Shown piece by piece: positions 16,198 through 24,479 of a stretch of DNA of 64,000 nucleotides. How positions within the stretch are numbered: the stretch's first letter is position 1; every line of letters begins with the position of its first letter. Under the pieces are notes generated by a model, which saw nothing but the letters and a program-made list of their open reading frames with translations, was not told the DNA's origin and searched no databases. The DNA is taken from the NCBI GenBank assembly GCA_045589355.1, contig JAZNOW010000058.1, forward strand, positions 1 to 64,000, read 5' to 3'. The DNA comes from RUG563 sp045589355. Lineage in GTDB: Bacteria; Bacillota; Clostridia; Christensenellales; Aristaeellaceae. A program made the position numbers and the translations under genes.

Positions 16198-17906
16198 ACC
16201 GCTTCACCTCCCAACTGCAGCTGGCACAATTCCCGGTACATGGGGCAATTTTCCAACAGCTCTCCATGAGTTCCCTGGCCGATGATGCACCCCTTGTCCA
16301 TCACCAGGATCAGGTCCGCCGCCATGACGGCGGATACCCGCTGGGCCACGATGACGGTGGTGGCCTGGCCGTGGCGCCGGCGAAGGGCATGGCGCAGTTC
16401 CCTGTCGGTGCGGAAATCCAGGGCGGAAGAGCAGTCGTCCAGCAGCAGGACGCGGGGGTCCGAAGCCAGAGCGCGGCAGATCAGCACCCGCTGCTGCTGG
16501 CCGCCGGACAGGTTGCGGCCTTTGACGTTCAGTTCAAAATCCAGCCCGCCTTCTTTTTCGTGGATGAAGGAGGCCTGGGCACATTCCACCGCATCCAGCA
16601 TGGCGTTTTCTTCCACGTTCCGGCCAAAGCGGATGTTTTCCCGGATGGTATCGGCCATGAGAAAATCGTACTGGAACACCACACCCAGCCGGCTGTGCAG
16701 TTCTTCCTTGGTCAGGCTTTGGATGGGCTTGCCCCCGATGCGGATTTCCCCTTCGTCTGCGTCATACTGGCGCATGAGCAGGGAAAGCAGGGTGCTTTTG
16801 CCGCTGCCGGTGGGGCCGATGATGCCCAGCGTTTGCCCGTGGCCTACGGAAAAATGCAGGTTGGTGACGTTGTTGTATTTTTTGTTGTAGGAAAAGGACA
16901 CATGGTCAAACACGATGTGGGCCTCTTCTTGGGTTTTTGTTTTTTCTGTTGTTTGCAGGTCGCTTTCCATCAGCAAAATTTCTTCAATGCGCTTGGCGCT
17001 GGCGCTGCCTTTGGAATACATGACAAAAATGCGGGTCACCATCAGAAGGGCGTTGAGGATGATGGTGACAAAAGAAAGGAAGGAAATGATCTTGCCCGGG
17101 CCGATCAGCCCCAGGTGCACCCGATGGGCGCCCACCAGCACCACAAAGGCCAGGCTGGCGTTGAGGATGAAGCTGGTCACGGGGCTCACCCGGGCCATGG
17201 TAAGGTCTGCCTTGCGCTGACGGGCGGCCAGGTCGCTGTTGACTTCGCCGAACGCGTCCTGCTCCCATTTGGTGCGGCTCAGTGCCCGGATCACCCGGGC
17301 GCCGGTCATGTTTTCCTGCACCTTGCGCACCATTTTGTCCTGCCCTTCCTGCACATGGGTGAACAGGGGCACGCCTTTTTTGGAGCTCCAGATCACCGTC
17401 AGGGCCAGCAGGGGCAGCGTGGCAATGAGCACCAGCGTCAGCACCGGCTCCATCACCATGGACACGATCACGCCGCCGATGAGCAGCATGGGGGCGCGCA
17501 CGCCCAGGCGCTGCATGCGGTCGATCATGTTATGCACGTTGTAGGTATCGGAGGTGAGCCGGGAAATGAGGGAAGCGTCGGTAGCCTTATCCTGCTGGGC
17601 AGCGGACAGGGAGGTGATGCGGGCAAAAAGATCCCGGCGCATGCTGCGGGTAATTTCCCGGGTGACGGTGGTGGACATGCGGTTGGCGCAGCAGTTGAAC
17701 AGCCAGGCCAGCAAAGCGCACAGGACCATCAGCCCGCCCATCAGCCACACGCCCTTTTCGCCGCCGGGGCGCTTGGCGTAATCGTCAATGATGACGGACA
17801 GCATGGCCGGCAAAAACAGTTCGATCACCGTGCCCGATATTTTGATCAGCATCTGAAAGCTGATGCGGCCAAGGTAAGGCTTTATGTATTTTGCGATGGT
17901 GCGCAC
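16194..17906 (-). CDS. ABC exporter, permease-ATPase subunit A of a heterodimer
   Basis: A 570-residue half-transporter: six membrane helices followed by an ATPase domain with Walker A GPTGSGKST and signature LSGGQQQR. The Walker B is LLLDDCSSALD, in which the usual catalytic Glu is Asp, so this is the degenerate half. Together with the noncanonical signature of the partner (14398-16197), it forms one inactive and one active ATP site, as known for heterodimeric exporters. It starts with GTG at 17906 behind GGAGGAG and overlaps the marR 3' end by 25 bases, so expression is coupled to marR. Confidence 0.93.
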   Translation of the reverse strand: MRTIAKYIKPYLGRISFQMLIKISGTVIELFLPAMLSVIIDDYAKRPGGEKGVWLMGGLMVLCALLAWLFNCCANRMSTTVTREITRSMRRDLFARITSLSAAQQDKATDASLISRLTSDTYNVHNMIDRMQRLGVRAPMLLIGGVIVSMVMEPVLTLVLIATLPLLALTVIWSSKKGVPLFTHVQEGQDKMVRKVQENMTGARVIRALSRTKWEQDAFGEVNSDLAARQRKADLTMARVSPVTSFILNASLAFVVLVGAHRVHLGLIGPGKIISFLSFVTIILNALLMVTRIFVMYSKGSASAKRIEEILLMESDLQTTEKTKTQEEAHIVFDHVSFSYNKKYNNVTNLHFSVGHGQTLGIIGPTGSGKSTLLSLLMRQYDADEGEIRIGGKPIQSLTKEELHSRLGVVFQYDFLMADTIRENIRFGRNVEENAMLDAVECAQASFIHEKEGGLDFELNVKGRNLSGGQQQRVLICRALASDPRVLLLDDCSSALDFRTDRELRHALRRRHGQATTVIVAQRVSAVMAADLILVMDKGCIIGQGTHGELLENCPMYRELCQLQLGGEAV

Positions 17907-18340
17907 GGGGCGTCTCCTCCTTTCACATAGGCTTCCGCTTTCATTGCGATTTTTTCCATCAGGCGGGAAAGCTCCTCCTGCTCCCCGGGGGTGAAGTCTT
18001 CCGTCAGGTATCTATTCCAGGCGCCGTAGCAGGCGTAAATGCGCTCCCGCAGCAAAAGGGCTTTTCCGGTGGGAAAAATCAGCAGGCTGCGCTTGTCCAG
18101 AGGGTCTGCCCGGCGCTCCACATAGCCCTTTTCTTCCAGCAGGGCCAGCTGCCTTGTGACGGAGGATTTGTTCACGTTCAGCTCCCTGGCCATTTCCTCC
18201 TGGGAAATGCCGGGCCGGCGGTACAGCGCCGTCAGGTAGGGCGTCTGGCAGCCGGACAGGCCGGTATCCGCCAGCTCTTTTTCCCGGAAACGCAGGGCGC
18301 AGCGATAGGTAACGGCAATCTGCCGCATGAAAGGATGCAT
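17882..18340 (-). CDS. MarR family transcriptional regulator
   Basis: A 152-residue winged-helix regulator. The MarR core is visible as LYRRPGISQEEMARELNVNK, then SSVTRQLALLEEKGYVERRA and DKRSLLIFPTGKALL (wing). It is first in the operon with the two ABC exporter genes. A palindrome GTTGCG-TG-CGCAAC lies at 18366-18379, 26 bases upstream of its start. It probably represses the operon until a ligand binds. The C-terminal tail is short and rich in acidic residues. Confidence 0.92.
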   Translation of the reverse strand: MHPFMRQIAVTYRCALRFREKELADTGLSGCQTPYLTALYRRPGISQEEMARELNVNKSSVTRQLALLEEKGYVERRADPLDKRSLLIFPTGKALLLRERIYACYGAWNRYLTEDFTPGEQEELSRLMEKIAMKAEAYVKGGDAPCAPSQNT

Positions 18341-18365
18341 GGGTTCACGGCCTTTCTGTCATTTG

Positions 18366-18379
18366 GTTGCGTGCGCAAC
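18366..18379. promoter_or_regulatory. palindromic operator upstream of marR
   Basis: GTTGCG and CGCAAC form a perfect 6-bp inverted repeat around TG. It sits just downstream of a TAAAAT -10-like element reading on the minus strand. Position and symmetry fit a MarR binding site. Confidence 0.6.
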
Positions 18380-18507
18380 TATTTTATTACAAAGGGCCGT
18401 TTCCGTCAATCAGGGAAGGGCAGAAATACTTTTTTTGTATTGAGAAATTGGCGGGAACATGGTATGATGGCATGGATACTCCGTAAGACAGAGGAAGGAG
18501 AAACACC

Positions 18508-19059
18508 ATGAGCGAAATGAAGAATGTATTGCTGCTGGGGGATTCCCGGCGGCAGGGATATGAACCCTTTGTGCGGGAAAAGCTGGAGGGCCGTGCCCGG
18601 GTATTCGGCCCCGGGGATAACGGCCGCTGGGCCGGCTATACCCTCAACTCCCTGCGTTTCTGGCTGAACGAATTTCCCGCTCCCCAGATTGTGCACTGGA
18701 ACTGCGGCCTGTGGGACCTGGGGGACGATTATCACATCGGCCGGCCTTTTTCCACCGCCGAAGAATACGAAAGCGCCGTGGAACGCACCGTGATTGTGCT
18801 GCGCAAGCTTTTCCCCGGGGTGAAGATTATCTTCGCCACCACCATGCCCATTGGCAATTCGGATACCACCGGCATCCGGGCGTATAACGATATTATCCGC
18901 AAGGTGGCGGAAAGGAACGATATCCCGGTGGACGATCTGTTTGGCCTGATGTGGGACAAGATGGTCACCTTCGACCGGGGCGACGGCCTGCACCTGAACC
19001 CCGAGGGCAACAGCATGGCGGCGGATCAGGTGGTGAAAGCCATCGAACAGTATCTGTAA
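18508..19059 (+). CDS. SGNH/GDSL family hydrolase
   Basis: A 183-residue esterase-like protein. Block I is LLLGDSRRQGY, with the catalytic Ser in GDS. Block III is WNCGLWDLGDD (Gly/Asn position partly changed) and block V DGLHLNPEGN, with the catalytic Asp and His. It has no signal peptide, so it probably deacylates a cytoplasmic or sugar ester substrate. The gene stands alone between the marR operon (divergent) and a terminator at 19171. AAGGAG precedes the ATG. Confidence 0.86.
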   Translation: MSEMKNVLLLGDSRRQGYEPFVREKLEGRARVFGPGDNGRWAGYTLNSLRFWLNEFPAPQIVHWNCGLWDLGDDYHIGRPFSTAEEYESAVERTVIVLRKLFPGVKIIFATTMPIGNSDTTGIRAYNDIIRKVAERNDIPVDDLFGLMWDKMVTFDRGDGLHLNPEGNSMAADQVVKAIEQYL

Positions 19060-19170
19060 ACGCGCGCTGCTGCGCCTATTGCCCCTGGACAGATGATTGA
19101 ATTGTTGTGACTTGGCTGCGGCACTGCCGCGCACCGCCGCCGGATGCTTCGGTATTCGGGAAAAATAAAG

Positions 19171-19213
19171 CAAAAAGCCGGAGGAGAAAGCACGCTTTCT
19201 CTCCCGGCCTTTT
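19171..19213. terminator. bidirectional terminator
   Basis: AAAAGCCGGAGGAGAAAGC and GCTTTCTCTCCCGGCCTTTT form a stem with a very short loop. It has the same general design as the terminator at 14333. It follows the SGNH gene after about 110 bases of non-coding sequence. Confidence 0.8.
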
Positions 19214-19286
19214 TTATTGTCCCCGTGGCTGAACGCCTTTCGGTCCTGAAGCGGTGTGCCCCTTGGGTTTTGTCAGGGACGGTGGT

Positions 19287-19745
19287 TTACCCTTTCAGCA
19301 TGTCCAGAATTTCCTGGGCGTTGGTATCCGGCTTCACCTTGGGCATCACATGGGTGATGACGCCGCTTTCGTCGATGAGGTAGGTGGTGCGCACCACGCC
19401 CATGCTCACCTTGCCGCACATTTTCTTTTCCTGCCACACGCCGTAGGGCTGGATGGCTGCGCGTTCGGGATCGGCCAGGAGGTGGAAAGGCAAGCCGTAT
19501 TTTTCGGCAAACCTGGCATGGGAAGCCACGGAATCCTTGCTGATGCCGATGACCGCGATATCCCTTTGGCGGAACGCATCATACTGTGCGGCGAAGGCGC
19601 AGGCCTGCCAGGTGCAGCCCGGGGTATTGTCCTTGGGGTAGAAATACAATACCACTTTTTTTCCTTTAAATTGAGAAAGGGTCACGTTGTTTCCGTTCTG
19701 GTCCGGCAGGGTAAAATCCGGGGCCGTCATTCCGGCTTGCAGCAT
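19287..19745 (-). CDS. bcp: thioredoxin-dependent thiol peroxidase (BCP-type peroxiredoxin)
   Basis: A 152-residue peroxiredoxin. The active-site loop YPKDNTPGCTWQACAF has the peroxidatic Cys44 and a resolving Cys49 five residues later, the PrxQ/BCP arrangement. It reduces hydrogen peroxide and organic hydroperoxides in the cytoplasm using thioredoxin. ATG 19745 is chosen because AAGGAG lies nine bases upstream; an earlier ATG (19754) lies directly on the ribosome binding site. It is monocistronic, divergent from the metalloprotease gene. Confidence 0.94.
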   Translation of the reverse strand: MLQAGMTAPDFTLPDQNGNNVTLSQFKGKKVVLYFYPKDNTPGCTWQACAFAAQYDAFRQRDIAVIGISKDSVASHARFAEKYGLPFHLLADPERAAIQPYGVWQEKKMCGKVSMGVVRTTYLIDESGVITHVMPKVKPDTNAQEILDMLKG

Positions 19746-19817
19746 ATATCGCATCTCCTTTGATGGAAAATTTCTTTCGGTTACAGTATACACCTTTTTT
19801 GCGTCAATGAAACAGCG

Positions 19818-19846
19818 TTGCGGAAAAAAGAAAAGTGAAGTATAAT
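19818..19846 (+). promoter_or_regulatory. promoter upstream of the metallohydrolase/MBL operon
   Basis: TTGCGG (19818-19823), a 17-base spacer and TATAAT (19841-19846). The next gene starts at 19977, leaving a 125-base leader in which no clear structure was recognised. Confidence 0.5.
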
Positions 19847-19976
19847 GGGCAAACAGAAAGAAAATGCCGCGGTTTTTGCATGTGCCGGCAGGCGGAAATT
19901 CGTTTGGAAGTGAAGTGGAAAAATTGTTCTGTCAAAATTGGTTCCGGGCAGGCTGCTTCCTGCATGATGGTACGCT

Positions 19977-20696
19977 ATGAAAAATGTTCAGGAACGTACG
20001 GTGGCCACGCCCCTTGGCCCCATCCGGTATACGCTGGAGCGCAAGCAAGTGAAAAATGTGAACCTGCGTGTGCGAAAGGACGGCAGCGTGTATGTATCGG
20101 CCAGCCGCCTGTGGAGCGCTGCGCGCATCGATGAATTTGTGAAAAGCAAGGCCGATTTCATCCGGAAGGCCGTTGTGCGTGTGCAGCAACAGCCCGAACT
20201 TCCCTGTACGGCGGGGGATGGCGATGTGTTTTACCTGCTGGGGAAGCCCTTTTTGATCTGTGTAACAAAGGGCACGCCGGAAAAGGCGGAGACAGCTGGG
20301 GAGAAACTTATGCTGCAGGTGAAAGCGCCGGAGAACGAAAAGAATGTGCAGCGGGTGCTGGGCCGGTATCGGGATGCCATGTGCCGCAGGGTGTTTGAAG
20401 ACAGCCTGAACCGGCTGTTTCCCTGGTTTGCCGGGGCGGGCAGGCAAAGGCCTCAGCTGCGGTATCGGGATATGAAAAGCCGGTGGGGCTCCTGCCAGCC
20501 GGTGAAGGGCGTGATCACCATGAACAAGCAGCTGCTTGCCATGCCCTTGGCCTGCATCGATTATGTGATGCTGCATGAACTGTGCCACCTGATCCACCCC
20601 AACCATTCCCAGGCGTTTTATGCCTTGCTGGGCACGCTGATGCCCGAGTGGAAGGAACGCAAAAAGCAACTGAACGAAGGGGCCTATCGCCGCTGA
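19977..20696 (+). CDS. YgjP-like (SprT/WLM-type) zinc metallopeptidase-domain protein
   Basis: A 239-residue protein of the YgjP/DUF45 family. RYTLERKQVKNVNLRVRKDG is the N-terminal module. The catalytic part has SRWGSCQPVKGVITMNKQL, then VMLHELCHLIHPNHSQAFY with the HExxH zinc motif plus a third ligand His. It often accompanies restriction systems but is also a common stand-alone gene. The proteolytic substrate is unknown. A 19-base gap separates it from the MBL gene on the same strand. Confidence 0.9.
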   Translation: MKNVQERTVATPLGPIRYTLERKQVKNVNLRVRKDGSVYVSASRLWSAARIDEFVKSKADFIRKAVVRVQQQPELPCTAGDGDVFYLLGKPFLICVTKGTPEKAETAGEKLMLQVKAPENEKNVQRVLGRYRDAMCRRVFEDSLNRLFPWFAGAGRQRPQLRYRDMKSRWGSCQPVKGVITMNKQLLAMPLACIDYVMLHELCHLIHPNHSQAFYALLGTLMPEWKERKKQLNEGAYRR

Positions 20697-20714
20697 AAAG
20701 AAAGGAAACAGAAA

Positions 20715-21272
20715 ATGGAACAGCTTTTGCCCCATGTATTCCGCATTTTGCCGGGGGAAGAACCGCTTTCTTCCGACGTGTTTGTGGTGGAAGGGGAAAA
20801 CCGCTATTATGTGTACGATGTGGGCAGCAATGACGAAGCGCTCCGGGCGCTTAAGAAGCTGGAGAAGCCGGTGTGGGTGATCCTGTCCCACTTTCATCAG
20901 GATCATACGGCCAACATGGCCCGCTTTTCGCCGGAAGAAGTATGGTGCGGTGCACGGACGAAGAAATACATCGGCCGGGGTACGACGGTGGAAGAGGAAA
21001 TGATAATCGAAGACGGCGTTCGCATCCGGGTGCTTCCCTGCGTGTCGCCCCATGCACCGGGCAGCCTGGTGATGGTGGTGGATGACACCTGGGCGTTCCT
21101 GGGGGACCTTTGCTATGCCCGGCCGGGCATGGGCCGGGGGGAAGCCAGGGGCATGTACCGGGTGCTGAAAGGGTTGCCGGTCAGCTATTTCATCCAAAGC
21201 CACCGGAAAGAGGGCCTTCTGCAGGAAAAGGAAGCACTGCTCCGGGAAATCAGGGAATATTTCGCGCTGTAA
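20715..21272 (+). CDS. MBL-fold metallo-hydrolase
   Basis: A 185-residue metallo-beta-lactamase-fold protein. The metal motif is LSHFHQDHTANM (HxHxDH) and the later ligands are in SPHAPGSLVMVVDD, GDLCYARPG and QSHRKEG. It is short for the family, and no extra domain indicates a substrate. Glyoxalase II-like or other thioester/phosphoester hydrolysis is possible. It is the last core gene before the interrupted spoVT and is probably co-transcribed with the metallopeptidase. Confidence 0.88.
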   Translation: MEQLLPHVFRILPGEEPLSSDVFVVEGENRYYVYDVGSNDEALRALKKLEKPVWVILSHFHQDHTANMARFSPEEVWCGARTKKYIGRGTTVEEEMIIEDGVRIRVLPCVSPHAPGSLVMVVDDTWAFLGDLCYARPGMGRGEARGMYRVLKGLPVSYFIQSHRKEGLLQEKEALLREIREYFAL

Positions 21273-21414
21273 GCAAAGAAACAGTAGCCGGCGGCGGTCC
21301 CTGTTTTTGTTTGCAGAAAAATATTTTCATGGTAAATGATGCCTGCCCGCCTTTTGAATAAAAGGGCATGCCTTGGAAAACCTATGGCTGAAAAGAAAAG
21401 GAGGCGCAGGAAAA

Positions 21415-21588
21415 TTGAGAGCAACCGGCATTGTACGCAGAATTGACGAACTGGGCCGTGTGGTGATCCCCAAGGAAATCCGCCGCACCCTTCGTATCCG
21501 GGAGGGCGACCCGTCACAGATGACAGGGAAAGCGTGGGAGAAATTCTGCTTTGCGATGAGTGAGTTGGGTAAAAGGGCGGGGTGGTGA
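21415..21588 (+). pseudogene. spoVT: spoVT 5' fragment, interrupted by the mobile element
   Basis: It starts TTG behind AGGAGG. The first 33 codons read ATGIVRRIDELGRVVIPKEI, then RRTLRIREGDP, matching the AbrB-type DNA-binding domain of stage V sporulation protein T. At the core GGCGACCCG the reading frame passes into element sequence and adds 24 foreign residues (SQMTGKAWEKF and onward) before a stop at 21586. The missing 151 codons are at 50,397-50,852. The AbrB beta-hairpin is cut before its last strands, so the truncated 57-residue product is probably inactive. In Bacillus SpoVT is a forespore regulator made under sigma-G. Joining the two halves gives 184 residues, close to the usual 178. 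Confidence 0.95.
21484..21533. other. attL, left junction of the integrated element
   Basis: The core GGCGACCCG (21505-21513) is shared with attR. Bases 21484-21506 are the spoVT (attB) arm and 21511-21533 are the attP arm (starting CCGTCACAGAT). This arm is the mirror of the attP arm in attR around CGAC (18 of 23 positions), as expected for serine recombinase sites. The crossover dinucleotide is most likely the GA at 21508-21509. Confidence 0.9.
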
Positions 21589-21625
21589 AAACTTACTCAG
21601 GTTAATGGATTCAAGCGCATATCAA

Positions 21626-21658
21626 AACCGCTGCATAGACATTATCCATGCAGCGGTT
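21626..21658 (-). terminator. hairpin near the left end of the element
   Basis: AACCGCTGCATAG and CATGCAGCGGTT pair with a short loop. Read on the minus strand the stem is followed by TTTTGAT. It lies 34 bases past the stop of the gene at 21692 and would insulate spoVT from transcription leaving the element. Confidence 0.6.
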
Positions 21659-21691
21659 AACTCCTTCCAGGTGTTGATTTTTGATGACGCC

Positions 21692-21889
21692 TTAATCCAA
21701 ATCAGAATATTCAGCTCTAAGCCTCGCGGTATATTCTTCCTTTGTTTCATCCGTATAAAGATACTTCTCTATCGTCGATTCACGTACTTTGCCTTTATTC
21801 ACATCGCGCAAAGTATCATTGGCAGCTTGCTCGCCAAACATATCGTAGATCTTACAGAAATTGATCGCATCCATCTTGTTTTTACGCAT
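21692..21889 (-). CDS. hypothetical small protein
   Basis: A 65-residue, highly charged protein (MRKNKMDAINFCKIYDMFGE at the start, YSDLD at the end). No family is recognised. A GGAGG ribosome binding site precedes the ATG. As the gene nearest attL it could be a directionality factor, but nothing in the sequence proves this. It lies in a run of small minus-strand genes extending to 23721. Confidence 0.55.
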   Translation of the reverse strand: MRKNKMDAINFCKIYDMFGEQAANDTLRDVNKGKVRESTIEKYLYTDETKEEYTARLRAEYSDLD

Positions 21890-21944
21890 TTAGAAGCCTC
21901 CTTGCTTATATTATAATGAAACTGTGTGGTATTTCATCAAATGA

Positions 21945-22127
21945 TCACTTACCGTGAAGGTATTTTTTTCGGTCCGACATATGTTTTGCAGCAAGTTTGC
22001 TTCTGTGCCGCAAGCCATCTGCCATCAGTTCCATAAAGTAAGAATCCTTTTCCCTGCATAGTTTTTGCAACCGTTGATTCTCCCTTTTGAGATAGATATT
22101 CTCTTTCTTCAGGCTAAACAGTCCCAT
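21945..22127 (-). CDS. hypothetical small coiled-coil protein
   Basis: About 60 residues starting MGLFSLKKENIYLKRENQRL, predicted to be a single basic coiled coil. The start at 22127 is preferred to ATG 22139 because the AGGAAGG sequence abuts the latter. The function is unknown. It sits between the 65-residue protein and the NERD protein on the same strand. Confidence 0.5.
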   Translation of the reverse strand: MGLFSLKKENIYLKRENQRLQKLCREKDSYFMELMADGLRHRSKLAAKHMSDRKKYLHGK

Positions 22128-22249
22128 AATCACAACCATCCTTCCTGCTTGTTTTATTGGTTATTTGAGTGTCTTTTCGCTCGTTTCTATATATTGATGA
22201 CTCAAAACCAAGACCGATCTTTTTTGCGTATTCTTTGTGGCTATCAATC

Positions 22250-23311
22250 TTACGAGGCAATTCTTGCCTTCTTCAAAGCCACTGCGTATGCAACAGCTGC
22301 GAGAGGAACTCCGCCAACACAAGCTGCAATCTTCCACCAATTTTTTGGCTTCTGCTTGATTGCTACCTTGGTTTTCCGTACCGTCTTCTTTGCAGCAGGA
22401 GTAACTGTAACGGGGGCTTCTTCCTTTTTCGGGGCCTCGGTTGCTACAGCGTACAGTGCGATGAATTGATCGCGAATTCTCACCAGATCGAGGGGCAAAG
22501 CATATTTTCTTACATTGCTCTCCAGCTCGTTGAGGATCTCAGCCAGGATATTGAACTCATCCTCAGAATATCCTGTGTCGGTCATATAGTCGTTGATAAG
22601 GTACTGAAGCTTCCCACGGCGGCACCAAGCCTGTTGGTGGAAGTTATCTGTAATCACAACATCGGAATTTCTGTGTACATCAAAAACCAGATAGCTATCA
22701 ATGTGTACCGGAATGCTGCATCCGCGCTCACGCAGTTTTGCTTCGATCCGGTTTTTCAGCAGTCTGCACTTGATGGCCATCTTGTCACTGATCGACTCGT
22801 TGTGGAAAGATTCCCCCTTGCCGTACAGGAGTCTGCCATCAGGAGCGATGGTCACATTGTTCCTGGCCGCCTTAACCTCGATAACAATAATGCCGCTGTC
22901 CGTCAGGATGACATCATCCAGTTCCGATTCGTTCTGGTGGTCAGAAACATATACGTTCCGGAAGTTGCGGAAGAACTTACGAGTTGCAAAGCTCATGGAG
23001 TAGGCGACGTTGTCTTCGGCGTTCTTGCCGGACATGTTGATCGCGATCTCCTTCTCCAGGTCCTTCAACGCCCGAATACCGGTTGCAAACTCAGGCGTTT
23101 CCGTCGCATTATTCTTTCTGGCCAACGTGGTCAATGCAGCGCATACTTCATTGATACGAGCTCTTTCATCTCCAAGCACAAACTCGCCCGCAAACTTCTG
23201 GAAGCGGAGCAATTCGTCGATATACCCGGCTCTTGAAAAGTCGTTCGTGCTGAAAATGCCTTGTTCACTTATTACTGCACTCAGCTGTTTCGCAGTACTA
23301 TTTCTAATCAT
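22250..23311 (-). CDS. NERD-domain protein with C-terminal membrane anchor
   Basis: A 353-residue protein. The middle part (about residues 100-220) holds a nuclease-related NERD domain: ESELDDVILTDSGIIVIEVK, where the D and E-x-K match the PD-(D/E)XK-like active site, followed by an NVTIAPDGRLLY strand. The C terminus has an Ala/Lys/Pro-rich linker (EAPVTVTPAAKKTVRKTK) and a hydrophobic segment (WKIAACVGGVPLAAVAYAVA), so it is probably anchored to the membrane or associated with it. Function is not known; NERD proteins are often found in mobile elements and defence loci. It is expressed with two small upstream genes (23358, 23590). Confidence 0.78.
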   Translation of the reverse strand: MIRNSTAKQLSAVISEQGIFSTNDFSRAGYIDELLRFQKFAGEFVLGDERARINEVCAALTTLARKNNATETPEFATGIRALKDLEKEIAINMSGKNAEDNVAYSMSFATRKFFRNFRNVYVSDHQNESELDDVILTDSGIIVIEVKAARNNVTIAPDGRLLYGKGESFHNESISDKMAIKCRLLKNRIEAKLRERGCSIPVHIDSYLVFDVHRNSDVVITDNFHQQAWCRRGKLQYLINDYMTDTGYSEDEFNILAEILNELESNVRKYALPLDLVRIRDQFIALYAVATEAPKKEEAPVTVTPAAKKTVRKTKVAIKQKPKNWWKIAACVGGVPLAAVAYAVALKKARIAS

Positions 23312-23357
23312 AACTTACCTCACTTGCTCGCGCATTCGCTTTTCTCTTGTTAGCGAC

Positions 23358-23576
23358 TTAGTCGTCATTCGGCAAATACCACCCGTGCTCACGCTTGGGG
23401 AGCTTGCCTGCAGAGCGGCTTGCGATCTCATTCACGACGTCGATGTGCCGAGTGCTGATCCTCGTGTGCTTCTTCGACTCGTAATCCAGAGACTTCATTT
23501 TGCGTTCCATGTTCCTTGACATGCTCCGAAGATTGTCTTCTGACATGCTCTTGAGCAGTATGTTCAGCATACCCAT
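23358..23576 (-). CDS. hypothetical small protein
   Basis: A 72-residue basic protein starting MGMLNILLKSMSEDNLRSMS and ending HGWYLPNDD. The ATG at 23576 is nine bases from AAGGAG; an earlier in-frame ATG lies directly on that site. No family is recognised. The gap to the NERD gene is 46 bases, on the same strand. Confidence 0.5.
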   Translation of the reverse strand: MGMLNILLKSMSEDNLRSMSRNMERKMKSLDYESKKHTRISTRHIDVVNEIASRSAGKLPKREHGWYLPNDD

Positions 23577-23589
23577 GATGTACATCTCC

Positions 23590-23721
23590 TTATCTTTTCG
23601 TTTTTTGCTTATCCTTGGTTTGTACGAACTCGACATTGACACCGAGCTTCTTGGCATATTCCGGATTCTTCTTCAGCTTATTAGAAAGCTGGATAGCAAG
23701 AATCCTTCTGCGAACACTCAT
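23590..23721 (-). CDS. hypothetical 43-residue basic protein
   Basis: A short open frame MSVRRRILAIQLSNKLKKNP, then EYAKKLGVNVEFVQTKDKQK, ending TKR. A GGGAG ribosome binding site lies seven bases before the ATG, and the stop is 13 bases before the next gene's start, as in an operon. Composition (basic, helix-forming) looks real. The function is unknown. It is the first gene of the group that includes the NERD protein. Confidence 0.55.
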   Translation of the reverse strand: MSVRRRILAIQLSNKLKKNPEYAKKLGVNVEFVQTKDKQKTKR

Positions 23722-23832
23722 AGAACCACTCCCTTCGTTTATAGTTATTTTATGTTTATATGATACCGTGGAAGGTTGGCAGAATAAATGACAGTAAGTG
23801 CAAATGGCAAGTGACTATTTCAACACAAAATA

Positions 23833-23867
23833 TAAAAAAGCACTATGGCTTTGCAGGCCATAATGCT
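23833..23867 (-). terminator. terminator after the XRE gene
   Basis: On the minus strand, AGCATTATGGC and GCCATAGTGCT pair around a short loop and are followed by TTTTTT. It lies directly past the stop codon at 23886. Confidence 0.8.
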
Positions 23868-23885
23868 GTGTAAGAAACAATTATG

Positions 23886-24395
23886 CTATTGTGAGGTCAG
23901 CGCGTTATACTGTTCCATGTTGATTTTGCCATTTGCCAGCATCTGCTCTGACCAGAGCTGAAGGGTTTCTACCGTGATGGAAATGCGCTCCAATTCCTTC
24001 TGGATGTGGACAAAGTCCTTCAGCTCATCATTATCGATGATGCCGTCAGCTGCGATGTCGATCAGTCGTGTTGTCTGCCGCTGCATGGAATTAAGGGATG
24101 CCAACATTTCCAGAACGATCTGAGACAAGTCCTTGACCTTAATCTCCGGAACATACTGCTGGCCAATCGGGCATATCTGCGAGCAATAGTAATTACAGAG
24201 CGTTGGAGCCTTGTACTTTTCCGCCATCAGCAGAACTTCATCCGGATGCGGCATGAATTTCTCTGTCTCAATTCGCTCGATCCTCTCAGGAGGAATCGTT
24301 TCAAGAAGTTCGCTGGCAGCCTCTCGGCTCAACTCCAGTGCTTCTCTTGTATGCCAGAACACATTCTTATTATCTCTCGTAGAAGCACGTGCCAT
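23886..24395 (-). CDS. XRE-family-like regulator with coiled C-terminal region
   Basis: A 169-residue protein. Residues about 10-70 (NKNVFWHTREALELSREAAS, then ETIPPERIERIETEKFMPHP) look like a degenerate XRE helix-turn-helix domain, followed by a CNYYCSQICPIG cysteine-containing segment. The rest is helical (MLASLNSMQRQTTRLIDIAA onward). Such proteins are common in clostridial mobile elements. ATG 24395 has GGAGGAAG seven bases upstream. It is monocistronic, with its own terminator. The operator was not identified. Confidence 0.68.
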   Translation of the reverse strand: MARASTRDNKNVFWHTREALELSREAASELLETIPPERIERIETEKFMPHPDEVLLMAEKYKAPTLCNYYCSQICPIGQQYVPEIKVKDLSQIVLEMLASLNSMQRQTTRLIDIAADGIIDNDELKDFVHIQKELERISITVETLQLWSEQMLANGKINMEQYNALTSQ

Positions 24396-24479
24396 CGCAA
24401 TTCTTCCTCCTATCATTTCTCTCATAACATGATATGTGAACATTGGAATGCTTGAGTGAAAACGTTTCATGTATCAATA

